DNA of 64,000 nucleotides, taken from the IMG/VR virus record IMGVR_UViG_3300047323_000673, positions 62,001-126,000 of that record, one strand, 5' to 3'. Below are positions 26,663-35,007 of the stretch, in pieces. Positions within the stretch are counted from its first letter, which is position 1, and every line of letters begins with the position of its first letter. Source of the DNA: a virus. The notes under the pieces are model-generated. The model made no database searches and had not been told where the DNA came from. It saw only the letters and a program-made list of their open reading frames with translations. The position numbers and the translations under genes were made by a program.

Positions 26663-26806
26663 ATTTTTACTAATTATGCAGCACAAGCTCCTTAGTGAGT
26701 CTTTTTATTCTTTTTGTAAGAATTTATACATATTTAAATTGTTGAATTGTATAAATTAAACCAATTAGCAGTAAAAAATGACTTTCACTTATATAGGAGT
26801 ATTACC

Positions 26807-27268
26807 ATGAATAACGCAATTAATAACACCATCCTTTTCACTCCGTCAAACGAGCAACTTATCGCATTAGCTAAAGAGCATCCAGAACTCAATACTGAAA
26901 TCAAACAGCAATTATTGGATGAACTTAAAACTAAATGTATCAAATATATTAGCAATCGAGTTCATACTCGTGCTACTTCAACTTATGAAGCATTGCTTCA
27001 AAATGTTGAGAAGAAACTATTTAAGCCAGGTTCAAATAGTTACTATAACCGCACTTATAATTTTGAAGATAGTGTGGAAAAATCTATCACTAGTGCTATT
27101 GAGAAGCAATTTGCTGACAGGCTTGAGGCTGAATTTAATGAATATCTTACTTCAGATGAATTTAAGAATACATTAAAAGCTGAACTTAAGAAGCGTGTTT
27201 TAAATGCTGTTGTTAAAGCATTAGATACTGAAATTGTTAATCAAGCAAATGCATTTATCAAAGCCTAA
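26807..27268 (+). CDS. small helical hypothetical protein
   Basis: I place the start at the ATG at 26807, which has AGGAG seven bases upstream, giving 153 residues; an upstream TTG at 26747 has no such site. The protein is helical, with E-H-P-E-L-N-T-E-I-K-Q-Q-L-L-D-E-L near residue 24 and a charged carboxy-terminal half. The family is not recognised. Codon use and GC are closer to phage-like genes than to the tagged arrays. The next gene starts ten bases after its stop. Confidence 0.82.
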   Translation: MNNAINNTILFTPSNEQLIALAKEHPELNTEIKQQLLDELKTKCIKYISNRVHTRATSTYEALLQNVEKKLFKPGSNSYYNRTYNFEDSVEKSITSAIEKQFADRLEAEFNEYLTSDEFKNTLKAELKKRVLNAVVKALDTEIVNQANAFIKA

Positions 27269-27278
27269 GGAGAAGATC

Positions 27279-27707
27279 ATGGAAAAACAATTTAGTATTA
27301 CTTTTGACTTATCTAAAATGCAGGTTCTCATTCCATCAGGCCGTTTGATGAACTTGAAGCATGAACTTAATTGGGATGATATTGATTGCAGCAGTGAAGA
27401 GATTAAACAATTAACTCAGCATGTTGCCAATCATGATTTCCAAGTTAATATGGACTTCAGTAAAAAATCAGAAGATTATGTCAATTCAATTATGAATGGC
27501 AAGTATCATCAAGAGACTCGTAAGCATAGTTATATTGAAAGAGGTATTACTCATGTCATGAATCCTAAGACTTTTACTAAAGCTACAGATGATTTAACTG
27601 ATGAATTTAAAGAGCAATTGGCAGGACTATTTGAAGAAATAAAGGAAAATGAGCTAGTAAAGAAAAAAATGCTCAAGCTTTCCCAGTTGCAGTTTATGAA
27701 TAATTAA
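27279..27707 (+). CDS. small hypothetical protein
   Basis: This 142-residue protein starts at the ATG at 27279, where AAGGAG lies six bases upstream; the longer frame from 27234 would overlap the previous gene. It begins MEKQFSITFDLSKM and has a charged helical end. No domain is recognised. It is co-directional with and close to the previous gene, so probably one transcript. Confidence 0.82.
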   Translation: MEKQFSITFDLSKMQVLIPSGRLMNLKHELNWDDIDCSSEEIKQLTQHVANHDFQVNMDFSKKSEDYVNSIMNGKYHQETRKHSYIERGITHVMNPKTFTKATDDLTDEFKEQLAGLFEEIKENELVKKKMLKLSQLQFMNN

Positions 27708-27738
27708 TTTTTAAATAATATTTACAAAGGAAATAATT

Positions 27739-27747
27739 ATGACCTAG
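27739..27747 (+). other. two-codon reading frame directly before the next start (ATG ACC TAG ATG)
   Basis: AAAGGA is spaced for the ATG at 27739, whose frame stops at codon three with TAG. The in-frame ATG of the next gene follows at once. Either a nonsense mutation has hit codon three, or re-initiation is used. Confidence 0.5.
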
Positions 27748-28080
27748 ATGTTTTGTGATTCCAAAACAGGAAAGTGTAAAGATACTGAGAAAATTTGGGG
27801 TATTGTTGGTAAAGGAACGAATAAACTTTATCGATTGACCTTTTCTCGTGGATTAGCAGAGTTTATTTGTAATAAATATCCTGGATATGAGTGTCGCCAA
27901 TTTTCATTTAAAATTGGAAGAACACTTGAGAAAGGTGAAACTAGCAGGTCAGGTCTATATGCATTAATGTCCAAGAAGGGTAATTATGCTTTAAGAATTA
28001 GCTTAATTAAAGGGATCTCTGAACTTCATTGTGATGATGATACCCGATATCTAGCTGAAGCTTGGCTAACAACAGAGTAA
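27748..28080 (+). CDS. small hypothetical protein with interrupted start
   Basis: The 110-residue frame contains E-K-I-W-G-I-V-G-K-G-T-N-K-L-Y-R-L-T-F-S-R-G and, near the end, L-H-C-D-D-D-T-R-Y-L-A-E-A-W. The ribosome-binding site is placed for an ATG nine bases earlier that is cut off by TAG, so expression may depend on re-initiation or may be lost. The body shows no further damage. A strong terminator follows. The family is not recognised. Confidence 0.72.
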   Translation: MFCDSKTGKCKDTEKIWGIVGKGTNKLYRLTFSRGLAEFICNKYPGYECRQFSFKIGRTLEKGETSRSGLYALMSKKGNYALRISLIKGISELHCDDDTRYLAEAWLTTE

Positions 28081-28085
28081 AAAAT

Positions 28086-28112
28086 AAAAGCCTCCCGATG
28101 GAGGCTTTTTTA
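28086..28112. terminator. bidirectional terminator
   Basis: AAAAGCCTCC/GGAGGCTTTT form a hairpin with a CGAT loop and T runs on both strands, between converging genes. Confidence 0.88.
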
Positions 28113-28166
28113 TTGATCAAATTTTTGATTTTTTATTTATCATTTTTTGGGATATTGTATACATAT

Positions 28167-28772
28167 TTATAATTTAAGTTTTTTAGATTGATTAGTTTCA
28201 TTGATTGTTAAATCTGATTTTAATTCTTCTGCTTGTTGAATAACTTTTAATTGTTCTGCTGAAAATTTAAGTAAATACTGAAATGTAGCATAAGGAAAAT
28301 GTTCATAAAGATGTTCAAATTCTGTAATTTGTTCTTCCCTTTTATCGCAACCATGCTCAAAATAATTTCTAACTTGAGTTTTAAATCCTTTTAAATCTTT
28401 AAGGGAATTAATACAATGTTTAAAAATTCCTACTGAATCAGGAGCATATTCTAATGTAGTAATATTATTTTCATGGAATAAAAATACACTACCAACTTCT
28501 CTAGGACAATATTCTAAAGATTGCAGAAGATTGTTACCACAATTAAATTTACCTGTAACCTTAATTGGAGAACCTTTTAATGATTGTAATTTACAATTCC
28601 AAACTTCGAAATTGCCATTAACGAATCCAAATTGAACTGGTAATTGAGATAATGGTTTACTATTAAGCTTAACATCACCATCAACATCTACAGTTAAATC
28701 ATTATTTATGGTATAGCTTGTAACCTTCATTTCATCTAACCATACTTTTATTTCCCATTTACTTTTAAACAT
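28167..28772 (-). CDS. stem-repeat (LRR-like) protein, last of ankyrin array, tagged
   Basis: This 201-residue paralogue of 20246-20854 has [16 protein letters not shown] near the start, then [11 protein letters not shown]. Leucine-rich-like units follow: L-Q-S-L-K-G-S-P, F-N-C-G-N-N-L-L-Q-S-L-E-Y-C-P. It ends ELKSDLTINETNQSKKLKL. It is the last gene of the large minus-strand array; no gene follows, yet the tail is perfect. The gap to the ankyrin gene before it is 12 bases. Confidence 0.9.
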   Translation of the reverse strand: MFKSKWEIKVWLDEMKVTSYTINNDLTVDVDGDVKLNSKPLSQLPVQFGFVNGNFEVWNCKLQSLKGSPIKVTGKFNCGNNLLQSLEYCPREVGSVFLFHENNITTLEYAPDSVGIFKHCINSLKDLKGFKTQVRNYFEHGCDKREEQITEFEHLYEHFPYATFQYLLKFSAEQLKVIQQAEELKSDLTINETNQSKKLKL

Positions 28773-28784
28773 ATTGAATTCCGA

Positions 28785-29555
28785 TTAAATTTTAGGTTTT
28801 TTATTAATATTATTGGCAGAATCTAATTCATCTGTTAAAGATTGATTAAGCTCTCTTAAAGTGAACCAATTTTCTACTTGTGGAAAGTCTCCACGACCAA
28901 ATTCTGCCAATTTATCTATTGTTTCTGAATTTCTAGATATGTTCATTTCAAAAATAAAATACTTTACGATATCAAAACTACGAGAGAAATAAGCTCGAGA
29001 AAATCCTTCATTAAAAGAACTAGGATTAGTTTTAATTTCACTAACATGTTCTGATTCCAAAAGGTATTTAATAATATTTAACTGATTATGATCACATGCA
29101 GTATAATATATTTGATGAATCAAAGTATCTTTTGGTGTACTAGTATCTAAAGTGGATTCATCTAGGAAATATTTAATAATATTTAAATGACCAGCTTCTG
29201 CTGCTTCAAGTATCCCACTTGAGATAAAGCCATTATTACTTGGTTGAATTTTATTTAAAATATGACCCATAAAGTCAATAACATTAATATGGTTTTTTTT
29301 AAATCCAATATTAAGACAAGATGTAATATCTATTGGATAACCTATGAATTGTTTTAGATGTTCTGATGAGAATAAAGCTTTAACTATTTCCACATGACCA
29401 TTATTGCATGCTTCCATTAACATTTTTATAGGTATTGGATGATTAATTTTTTTAATAACATTAGAGTCAATCACTTCTTGAATAAAAACTAAATCACCTA
29501 TTGTGCATGCGTTTAATAATTGTTTATTTAATTCTTTTATATTAATATTTTTCAT
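28785..29555 (-). CDS. degenerate ankyrin-repeat protein, tagged
   Basis: This 256-residue protein has six helix pairs, for example A-C-N-N-G-H-V-E-I-V-K-A-L-F, A-A-E-A-G-H-L-N-I-I-K-Y-F-L and A-C-D-H-N-Q-L-N-I-I-K-Y-L-L. The cap is F-I-F-E-M-N-I-S-R-N and the tail RELNQSLTDELDSANNINKK, then PKI. It lies one base after the true end of the frameshifted gene upstream. Confidence 0.92.
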   Translation of the reverse strand: MKNINIKELNKQLLNACTIGDLVFIQEVIDSNVIKKINHPIPIKMLMEACNNGHVEIVKALFSSEHLKQFIGYPIDITSCLNIGFKKNHINVIDFMGHILNKIQPSNNGFISSGILEAAEAGHLNIIKYFLDESTLDTSTPKDTLIHQIYYTACDHNQLNIIKYLLESEHVSEIKTNPSSFNEGFSRAYFSRSFDIVKYFIFEMNISRNSETIDKLAEFGRGDFPQVENWFTLRELNQSLTDELDSANNINKKPKI

Positions 29556-29556
29556 T

Positions 29557-30236
29557 TCACATCTTTATTTTTTTATTTGTTGATTGATTATGTTGTGTAT
29601 TATTTAAATGTTGATTTAGATTTTGATTTAAATCTCTTAAAGAAAATAATCTATCAACTTGGTTTTTAATAGGATTATGCTCTAACATTTCATCAAGATA
29701 TGTGCTTTAGGAATATTTAATTCAAATATGAGATACTGAATTAAGTCTAAATATGGTTTTTTAAAAGTTTTTGAGAATGCTTTATAGTCTTTATCTTTAA
29801 AAGAGTGATTTTCTAAATATTTTTCAGCTAAATGCTTGAATACATTTAGTTGACCATGTACACATGCTTGTTGAGTTAATAATAATAAGTATTGATGACT
29901 AATATTATCATTATTTTCATTAAGCTTAGCTTCAAAATATTGAATAGTATCTAAATGCCCTTTTTCAACAGCATAATGCATCCCTGAAATACAAGAATCT
30001 TTAAGTGATTTAGTTCTATTAAGAGTAGGGGTTTCTAAAATAAACTTTATTAAATCAGTATAACCATACATAGAGGCATGTTCAAAAAGAAAATCATGTG
30101 AGAAATTAATATCTGCATGATGTTTGAGATCAGGTGATGTTAATAGATATTTAACCAAGTCGAATTCTTTCGCATAAAAGAATGTTTTCATATCTTGGTT
30201 TATTTCATATATAGAAATTTGATTATAGTCTTTCAT
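29557..30236 (-). pseudogene. ankyrin-repeat gene with frameshift that removes the tail
   Basis: The frame from 30236 holds five ankyrin helix pairs and the cap (L-I-F-E-L-N-I-P-K), then runs out of homology as A-H-I-L-M-K-C and stops at 29682. In the next frame the expected ending continues: Y-L-D-E-M-L-E-H-N-P, then RLFSLRDLNQNLNQHL and NKKIKM, stopping at 29557. One extra A in the AAA run near 29708-29713 would restore a normal gene of about 226 residues. The start overlaps the previous stop by four bases. It is a recent lesion, a sequencing error or a slippage site. Confidence 0.82.
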
Positions 30237-31012
30237 AGTTTTGGCTTTTTTATAGACACATCTTCTTGATTTATTGGTAATTCTTTTTCTAATGAATTAC
30301 TAACATCTCTGATTTTAAACCAATTATTTACTTTTTCAAAATTAGAGTTAAGATTCAATTGTAAAATATTATTCATACTACTAGTTTTTACAATATTTAA
30401 TTCAAAAATAAAGTATTGTAAAATATCCATGTTACTATTATTAAATGCGGTTGCAAAAATATTATTTAAATTATTTTTTTCTGACAAATAATGAAATTCA
30501 TCTCTTTCTAAAGTGTATTTAAGGATTTCTAATTGATTATATATACAGCTAGTATTAATTACTTTTCCTATCAATTCATCTTTGTTTGTATTATTTTTTA
30601 TGGGGCAATCATCTAAAAAATATTTGACAAGCTCTATCTGTCCTTTTTCAACAGCATCCATCATTCCTGAAGAAATAAGACCATTATGATAAGCACCAAT
30701 AATATCTAGTTTAGGAATTAAAAATTTAACGACATCTGTATGGCCATATTGAAAAGCTATTTTCAAAACCTCTTTCAATATAATAGGATAATTAATATGT
30801 TTTTTAAGATGTGGTGATGAGAAAATATCTTCAACAATTTTTATATGCCCATAACCTGAAGCACATTTGAGCATTTTTCTTGGTGTAGCAGCAGTAATTT
30901 GCTTAACTAAATCTGAATCAATAACTGAAGTAACAAATTCAGTATCTCCAGTTTTACAAGCATTAATTATTTTTGTATAAAAGTCTTTTCTATTAGTATT
31001 ATTAAGTTTCAT
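30233..31012 (-). CDS. degenerate ankyrin-repeat protein, tagged
   Basis: This 259-residue protein has six helix pairs (A-C-K-T-G-D-T-E-F-V, A-S-G-Y-G-H-I-K-I-V, A-V-E-K-G-Q-I-E-L-V-K-Y-F-L, A-F-N-N-S-N-M-D-I-L-Q-Y). The cap is F-I-F-E-L-N-I-V-K-T and the tail SLEKELPINQEDVSIKKPKL. Both ends overlap neighbours by ATGA. Its opening residues (N-R-K-D-F-Y-T-K) resemble those of the gene at 34536. Confidence 0.92.
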   Translation of the reverse strand: MKLNNTNRKDFYTKIINACKTGDTEFVTSVIDSDLVKQITAATPRKMLKCASGYGHIKIVEDIFSSPHLKKHINYPIILKEVLKIAFQYGHTDVVKFLIPKLDIIGAYHNGLISSGMMDAVEKGQIELVKYFLDDCPIKNNTNKDELIGKVINTSCIYNQLEILKYTLERDEFHYLSEKNNLNNIFATAFNNSNMDILQYFIFELNIVKTSSMNNILQLNLNSNFEKVNNWFKIRDVSNSLEKELPINQEDVSIKKPKL

Positions 31013-31650
31013 ATTTTATTCTTTTTATTTAACGACTTATCTTGCTTTTGATTCGCTAATTCTTCATTCAAATTTTTATTTAAATCTTTTAATTCAAAAA
31101 GTCTTGCAACATCAGAGCTTTTTTCTATAAAATTATTTATATAAGGAGTTATTTCTATATTTAAATCTGAAATAAGATAATGAAGTATAGTAAATTGTTT
31201 TTTAGTATATGCTATTAGAAAAAAGCTTTCTAATAGTGTAGGTTTTTCTTTTAAATGTTTATTGAAATTTTCTTTACAAATAAGATATTTAACGATATCT
31301 AAATAGCCATTTCTAATAGCTGGAGCTATCATATTTCCTGAAAGTAAGCATTGGTTAAAATATTTATCATCGGGATATTTATCAAAAAATTCTTCTAAAA
31401 TATTTAACTTCCCCATTTGTGAGGCTATTTGTGATGCAGTACTTATACAATGTTGATATCGCACTCTTTTATATTGTGTTATTAAAAAATCTAACATTTC
31501 AATGTGTTCATACTTAATAGCTTCAGTAAGCATCATTTCTTTAGTGTTTTGATCACTTTTTTCAAACTCTATAGTTTTTAAAAAACTTTTTATTGCTGCA
31601 AGATCACCACTTCCACATGCAGAATATGCTTTTGAAATTAAATCGGACAT
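31009..31650 (-). CDS. short degenerate ankyrin-repeat protein, tagged
   Basis: At 213 residues this member has five helix pairs and is one repeat shorter than most. Pairs include A-C-G-S-G-D-L-A-A-I-K-S-F-L and A-I-R-N-G-Y-L-D-I-V-K-Y-L-I. The cap L-I-S-D-L-N-I-E-I-T has S in place of F. The tail is KDLNKNLNEELANQKQDK, then SLNKKNKI. The stop overlaps the next start. Confidence 0.92.
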   Translation of the reverse strand: MSDLISKAYSACGSGDLAAIKSFLKTIEFEKSDQNTKEMMLTEAIKYEHIEMLDFLITQYKRVRYQHCISTASQIASQMGKLNILEEFFDKYPDDKYFNQCLLSGNMIAPAIRNGYLDIVKYLICKENFNKHLKEKPTLLESFFLIAYTKKQFTILHYLISDLNIEITPYINNFIEKSSDVARLFELKDLNKNLNEELANQKQDKSLNKKNKI

Positions 31651-31665
31651 TATTTAAATTTTTAA

Positions 31666-32346
31666 TCATTTAGGTGTATTTATATCATTCTTTGTTAAAT
31701 CTTTTTGTAAAGCTAGATTAGTTTCTCTTAATGCGAAAATTCTTTCCATCTCTTTTCTTTCAGGCCCAGTTATGGAAAACAAAAGGAGTTCTATTGATTT
31801 AGATTTTAATACATTACACTCTAGTATAAAATAACGAACTAAATCAGAATTACCATTATAAATACATTGTTCAAATAATTTATCAACAGAGTCAGAATCA
31901 ATTTCTACTCTAGTGTTTTTAAATATATAATCTACAATTTCTGTATGACCAAAGGAACAAGCCCTTTCCAATATTCTCATATTTTCTTTTTTTAGCTCAA
32001 TTTCTGTAGGATTAGTTCCTTTTTGTGCTTTATTAAGAAAATAATCTAATAAATCTATTTTGTTATGAGTTACCGCAAAAATTATACCATTGTGAATTAT
32101 ATTTTTTCTAGGAGTGTCAAAATTAACATCAGGACTATTTATTAGATAATCTACAATCTCCAAGTGTCCATAACCACAAGCTAATTCAAAACAACGGTTT
32201 TCATTTGCATTAGGATTAGCATGGATTTTTAATTCAGGAGATGAAAATAAATATTTAACATATTCAAGATCATTAGATTGAACTGCTTTATTGACTTCTT
32301 TATTTAGTTTTTCTTCAGATAGTTCTGCTTTAATATAATTTTTCAT
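31666..32346 (-). CDS. degenerate ankyrin-repeat protein, tail cut by a stop codon
   Basis: This 226-residue protein has five helix pairs (A-C-G-Y-G-H-L-E-I-V-D-Y-L-I, A-C-S-F-G-H-T-E-I-V-D-Y-I-F) and the cap F-I-L-E-C-N-V-L-K-S. It ends ALQKDLTKNDINTPK at a TGA. The same frame continues with Leu-Lys-Ile and TAA (to 31654), precisely the last residues of the shared tail. A change of one codon would restore T-P-K-x-L-K-I and leave a three-base gap to the next gene, as elsewhere in the array. Confidence 0.9.
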   Translation of the reverse strand: MKNYIKAELSEEKLNKEVNKAVQSNDLEYVKYLFSSPELKIHANPNANENRCFELACGYGHLEIVDYLINSPDVNFDTPRKNIIHNGIIFAVTHNKIDLLDYFLNKAQKGTNPTEIELKKENMRILERACSFGHTEIVDYIFKNTRVEIDSDSVDKLFEQCIYNGNSDLVRYFILECNVLKSKSIELLLFSITGPERKEMERIFALRETNLALQKDLTKNDINTPK

Positions 32347-32354
32347 TTCTAATT

Positions 32355-33104
32355 TTATATTTTTGTTCTTTTAATTATATTATTATTTTGAGTATTATCC
32401 AAATGTTGGATTAAAGATTGTTTTAAATCTCTAGACTCAAACATGCTTGCAACAACTCTGTCTGTTTCTATGATTTTTTGAATTTCAGGAGTAATATCTA
32501 TATTCTTATCAAAAATAAAATATTCTAGAATATCTATTTTTTTCCATGCTACTGCCCCTTTAAATGCTTTATCATTAAAAATATGGATATCATTATATTG
32601 TTTTAATTTTTCATTATTAAAAATATACTCAAGTATATGAGTATGACCATATTTGGCAGCTAATGATGTTGCTTCACCTTCTTTTAAACGCTTATAAAGT
32701 TCATAGTCTGTTGGAAAGTTTTCAATAATATAATCAAAAATTTCTAATTTTCCTTTAGATATGCAATAAGAACAGATTTTCCAGGCTAACTCATTATACT
32801 TATATTCAATTATTGCTGGATAATTTAATAAGTAATGCAGCATTTCTAGGTTATTATCATCACAGCTTTTTTTAGTAAATGCATTAATATTAACATCAGA
32901 AAAAAAGAATTTGTCTTTAGGTGATGAATTAAGAATGATTTCTAAAGTATCAATTCTCCCACTAGATATGGCTTCTATAGCCATATTTTGATTATAGGTA
33001 AATACTTCAGAATTTGCTCGACTATCTGAAGCAAAAAAGTTTTTAACTATTTCATTATTGCCTTCTTTACAAGCTTCAAGTATCTCTTTCATAGTAAGAT
33101 TCAT
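32355..33104 (-). CDS. degenerate ankyrin-repeat protein, tagged
   Basis: This 249-residue protein has six helix pairs, including A-C-K-E-G-N-N-E-I-V-K-N-F-F, C-I-S-K-G-K-L-E-I-F-D-Y-I-I and A-A-K-Y-G-H-T-H-I-L-E-Y-I-F. The cap is F-I-F-D-K-N-I-D-I-T. The tail RDLKQSLIQHLDNTQNNNII ends KRTKI, arginine replacing the second lysine. An eight-base gap separates it from the next gene. Confidence 0.92.
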   Translation of the reverse strand: MNLTMKEILEACKEGNNEIVKNFFASDSRANSEVFTYNQNMAIEAISSGRIDTLEIILNSSPKDKFFFSDVNINAFTKKSCDDNNLEMLHYLLNYPAIIEYKYNELAWKICSYCISKGKLEIFDYIIENFPTDYELYKRLKEGEATSLAAKYGHTHILEYIFNNEKLKQYNDIHIFNDKAFKGAVAWKKIDILEYFIFDKNIDITPEIQKIIETDRVVASMFESRDLKQSLIQHLDNTQNNNIIKRTKI

Positions 33105-33106
33105 AA

Positions 33107-33742
33107 TTAAACCTTTAATTTTTTTAGAATAGAAGAATTATTATTTAAATCATTATTTAAGTCCTTATTAATACTTCTTAACTCAAACATATGAGCAATT
33201 TCAGAATCAATATCTATCATATTTTTAATATTAGAAGTAATCTCAATATTTAAATCAAAGATAAAGTAGTGTAAAACATGCTTCTGTTTTGCCTCAAAAG
33301 CTTCCCTAAAGATTGCATCATCATTTACATGGATATTTACATATTTTTTTAAATTATCGTTATTTAAGATATATTTAATAGCATCTAAGTTGCCAATACT
33401 ACTAGCAATTCTAAGAGTTTTGCCTTTTTCTAAAGTATCAATTAACGATTCGTCATTAAAAAAATTTTCAATAATGGATTCAAAAACTTTTAATTTATTA
33501 TTTGAAATAGCAAAATTAGCAACATTCGGAATTATCTTTTTTTCATTATGGCTAAGTTTGAAAGTTTCTAGCATAAAATTGATAAGCTTAATTTGATCAT
33601 GTTTAACGGCATGCATAAGCATCATATCTTTGCGCGCAGTAAAACCAGCATTAGATGAATTTGAATTTAGAAAATTTTTAATAGTTTCTATATCTCCTAC
33701 TTGGCATGCTCCATATATGGTTGCATTAGAATTAGGTGTCAT
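33107..33742 (-). CDS. short degenerate ankyrin-repeat protein, tagged
   Basis: This 211-residue protein has five helix pairs (A-C-Q-V-G-D-I-E-T-I-K-N-F-L, A-S-S-I-G-N-L-D-A-I-K-Y-I-L). The cap is F-I-F-D-L-N-I-E-I-T and the tail INKDLNNDLNNNSSILKKLK, then V. The last codons read AAG GTT TAA and are followed by TT ATG of the next gene, so the tail supplies its AAGGT ribosome-binding site. Confidence 0.92.
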   Translation of the reverse strand: MTPNSNATIYGACQVGDIETIKNFLNSNSSNAGFTARKDMMLMHAVKHDQIKLINFMLETFKLSHNEKKIIPNVANFAISNNKLKVFESIIENFFNDESLIDTLEKGKTLRIASSIGNLDAIKYILNNDNLKKYVNIHVNDDAIFREAFEAKQKHVLHYFIFDLNIEITSNIKNMIDIDSEIAHMFELRSINKDLNNDLNNNSSILKKLKV

Positions 33743-33744
33743 AA

Positions 33745-34533
33745 TTATATTTTTAATTTTTTATCGTTTGATATTTTCGGGTTACTATTCAACTCATTAT
33801 CTAATGTTTGTTTTAAATCCCTTACTTCAAACCATTCTTGTGTTTGAACAGCAAAAGGATTAACAATAGTGCCTACAGGTTCGCAGCTTTTATCTAAAAA
33901 TTCAGTTATATGATTAGTTTTATTAATATTTAAATCAAAAATTAAATATTTAATAGCATTTAAATTTGCACTACCTAAAACATGTCTAAAAGGTAAATCT
34001 TCTTCACAATGAATATTAAGGTGTTCTTTTACGCCTGGTTTAGAAAATAAATATTTTAAAGATTTCAATTCTCCTGTTACACATGCATAGCAAAGTAAGC
34101 TTCCCCCATTTAATATATCAGGATTAAAGTCAGGATGATTTAAACTAAATAAGTAATCTAAAACATTAGTATGTCCCCATTTTGCAGCCACACAACCACA
34201 ATAATGTAATTTTCTATCTGTTTCTTTTAAAAATGAAGGATAAGTTTCTATGAAATATTTTACTATATGTAATTGGCCGTTTTCACAAGCTTGTCTTAGT
34301 GCATTATCTTTATGTATAAAGAATCCTTTTGGAGTATTAGGTGATTCTAATAATACTTTAACAATTTCTAAATTTCCTTTATAAGCAGCTTTCCCAAGAG
34401 TCTCATAAGTAAAGTCATAAGAGGCTCTTTTAATTGTTCCTTGCTCCATAATACTTTTAACATAGGAAAGATCACCTTGTTCACAAGCTTCTATAAATTT
34501 TTGAGATGAATATTTAATAATTTTTTTTTCCAT
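33745..34533 (-). CDS. degenerate ankyrin-repeat protein, tagged
   Basis: This 262-residue protein has six helix pairs: A-C-E-Q-G-D-L-S-Y-V, A-A-Y-K-G-N-L-E-I-V-K-V-L-L, A-C-E-N-G-Q-L-H-I-V-K-Y-F-I, A-A-K-W-G-H-T-N-V-L-D-Y-L-F and A-C-V-T-G-E-L-K-S-L-K-Y-L-F are the clearest. The cap is L-I-F-D-L-N-I-N-K-T and the tail RDLKQTLDNELNSNPKIS, then NDKKLKI. Two-base gaps lie at both ends. Confidence 0.93.
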   Translation of the reverse strand: MEKKIIKYSSQKFIEACEQGDLSYVKSIMEQGTIKRASYDFTYETLGKAAYKGNLEIVKVLLESPNTPKGFFIHKDNALRQACENGQLHIVKYFIETYPSFLKETDRKLHYCGCVAAKWGHTNVLDYLFSLNHPDFNPDILNGGSLLCYACVTGELKSLKYLFSKPGVKEHLNIHCEEDLPFRHVLGSANLNAIKYLIFDLNINKTNHITEFLDKSCEPVGTIVNPFAVQTQEWFEVRDLKQTLDNELNSNPKISNDKKLKI

Positions 34534-34535
34534 AA

Positions 34536-35006
34536 TTATATTTTTAATTTATTAATTTTATTTTCCTCATTAATAGGTAGTTCAGTAGCTAAAGATTGCT
34601 TTAAACCTCTCATTTCAAACATATGATTAATTTTCTGCGCTTCATCTTTATCCATACCTTTTAGGTTCCATTCTAGCTCCCAAGATAAAGGCATATTTAA
34701 TTCAGAAATAAAATAGTTGGCAATATCCCAGTTTTTATTTTCAATTACAACCCAAAATATAAAGCCATAATTTGTATTAAAATCATTTAATGCTTGTTTG
34801 TTCTCATGTTCTATAAGGTATTTTACAATATCAAGTTTATTATGCATGCAGGCTTCTCTTAAAAGTTCTCTTCCTACATCTTTCAAACCTTCACAAGCAA
34901 TAGCAACATCAGTAAAAAAATTTTTTACAATATTTAATTGTCCTCTTGATATAGCTTTAACTAATTTCGCATAAAATGCATGTCTATTATCATTATTTAT
35001 TTCCAT
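34536..35006 (-). CDS. very short ankyrin-repeat protein, tagged
   Basis: At 156 residues this member keeps only three helix pairs (A-I-S-R-G-Q-L-N-I-V-K-N-F-F, A-C-M-H-N-K-L-D-I-V-K-Y-L-I and V-I-E-N-K-N-W-D-I-A-N-Y-F-I). The cap is S-E-L-N-M-P-L-S and the tail RGLKQSLATELPINEEN, then KINKLKI. It shows that the first unit, cap and tail are kept when the middle repeats are lost. Confidence 0.9.
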   Translation of the reverse strand: MEINNDNRHAFYAKLVKAISRGQLNIVKNFFTDVAIACEGLKDVGRELLREACMHNKLDIVKYLIEHENKQALNDFNTNYGFIFWVVIENKNWDIANYFISELNMPLSWELEWNLKGMDKDEAQKINHMFEMRGLKQSLATELPINEENKINKLKI

Positions 35007-35007
35007 A

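Noticed and set aside
26654-27747. TAG reassigned as a sense codon throughout this genome
   Set aside because: The 12104-13591 gene ends properly at TAG, and read-through of the 26654 frame gives only a dozen residues.
31654-31671. TGA decoded as tryptophan
   Set aside because: TGA is the normal stop of most BspA-like and many ankyrin genes here, precisely at ATGA overlaps.
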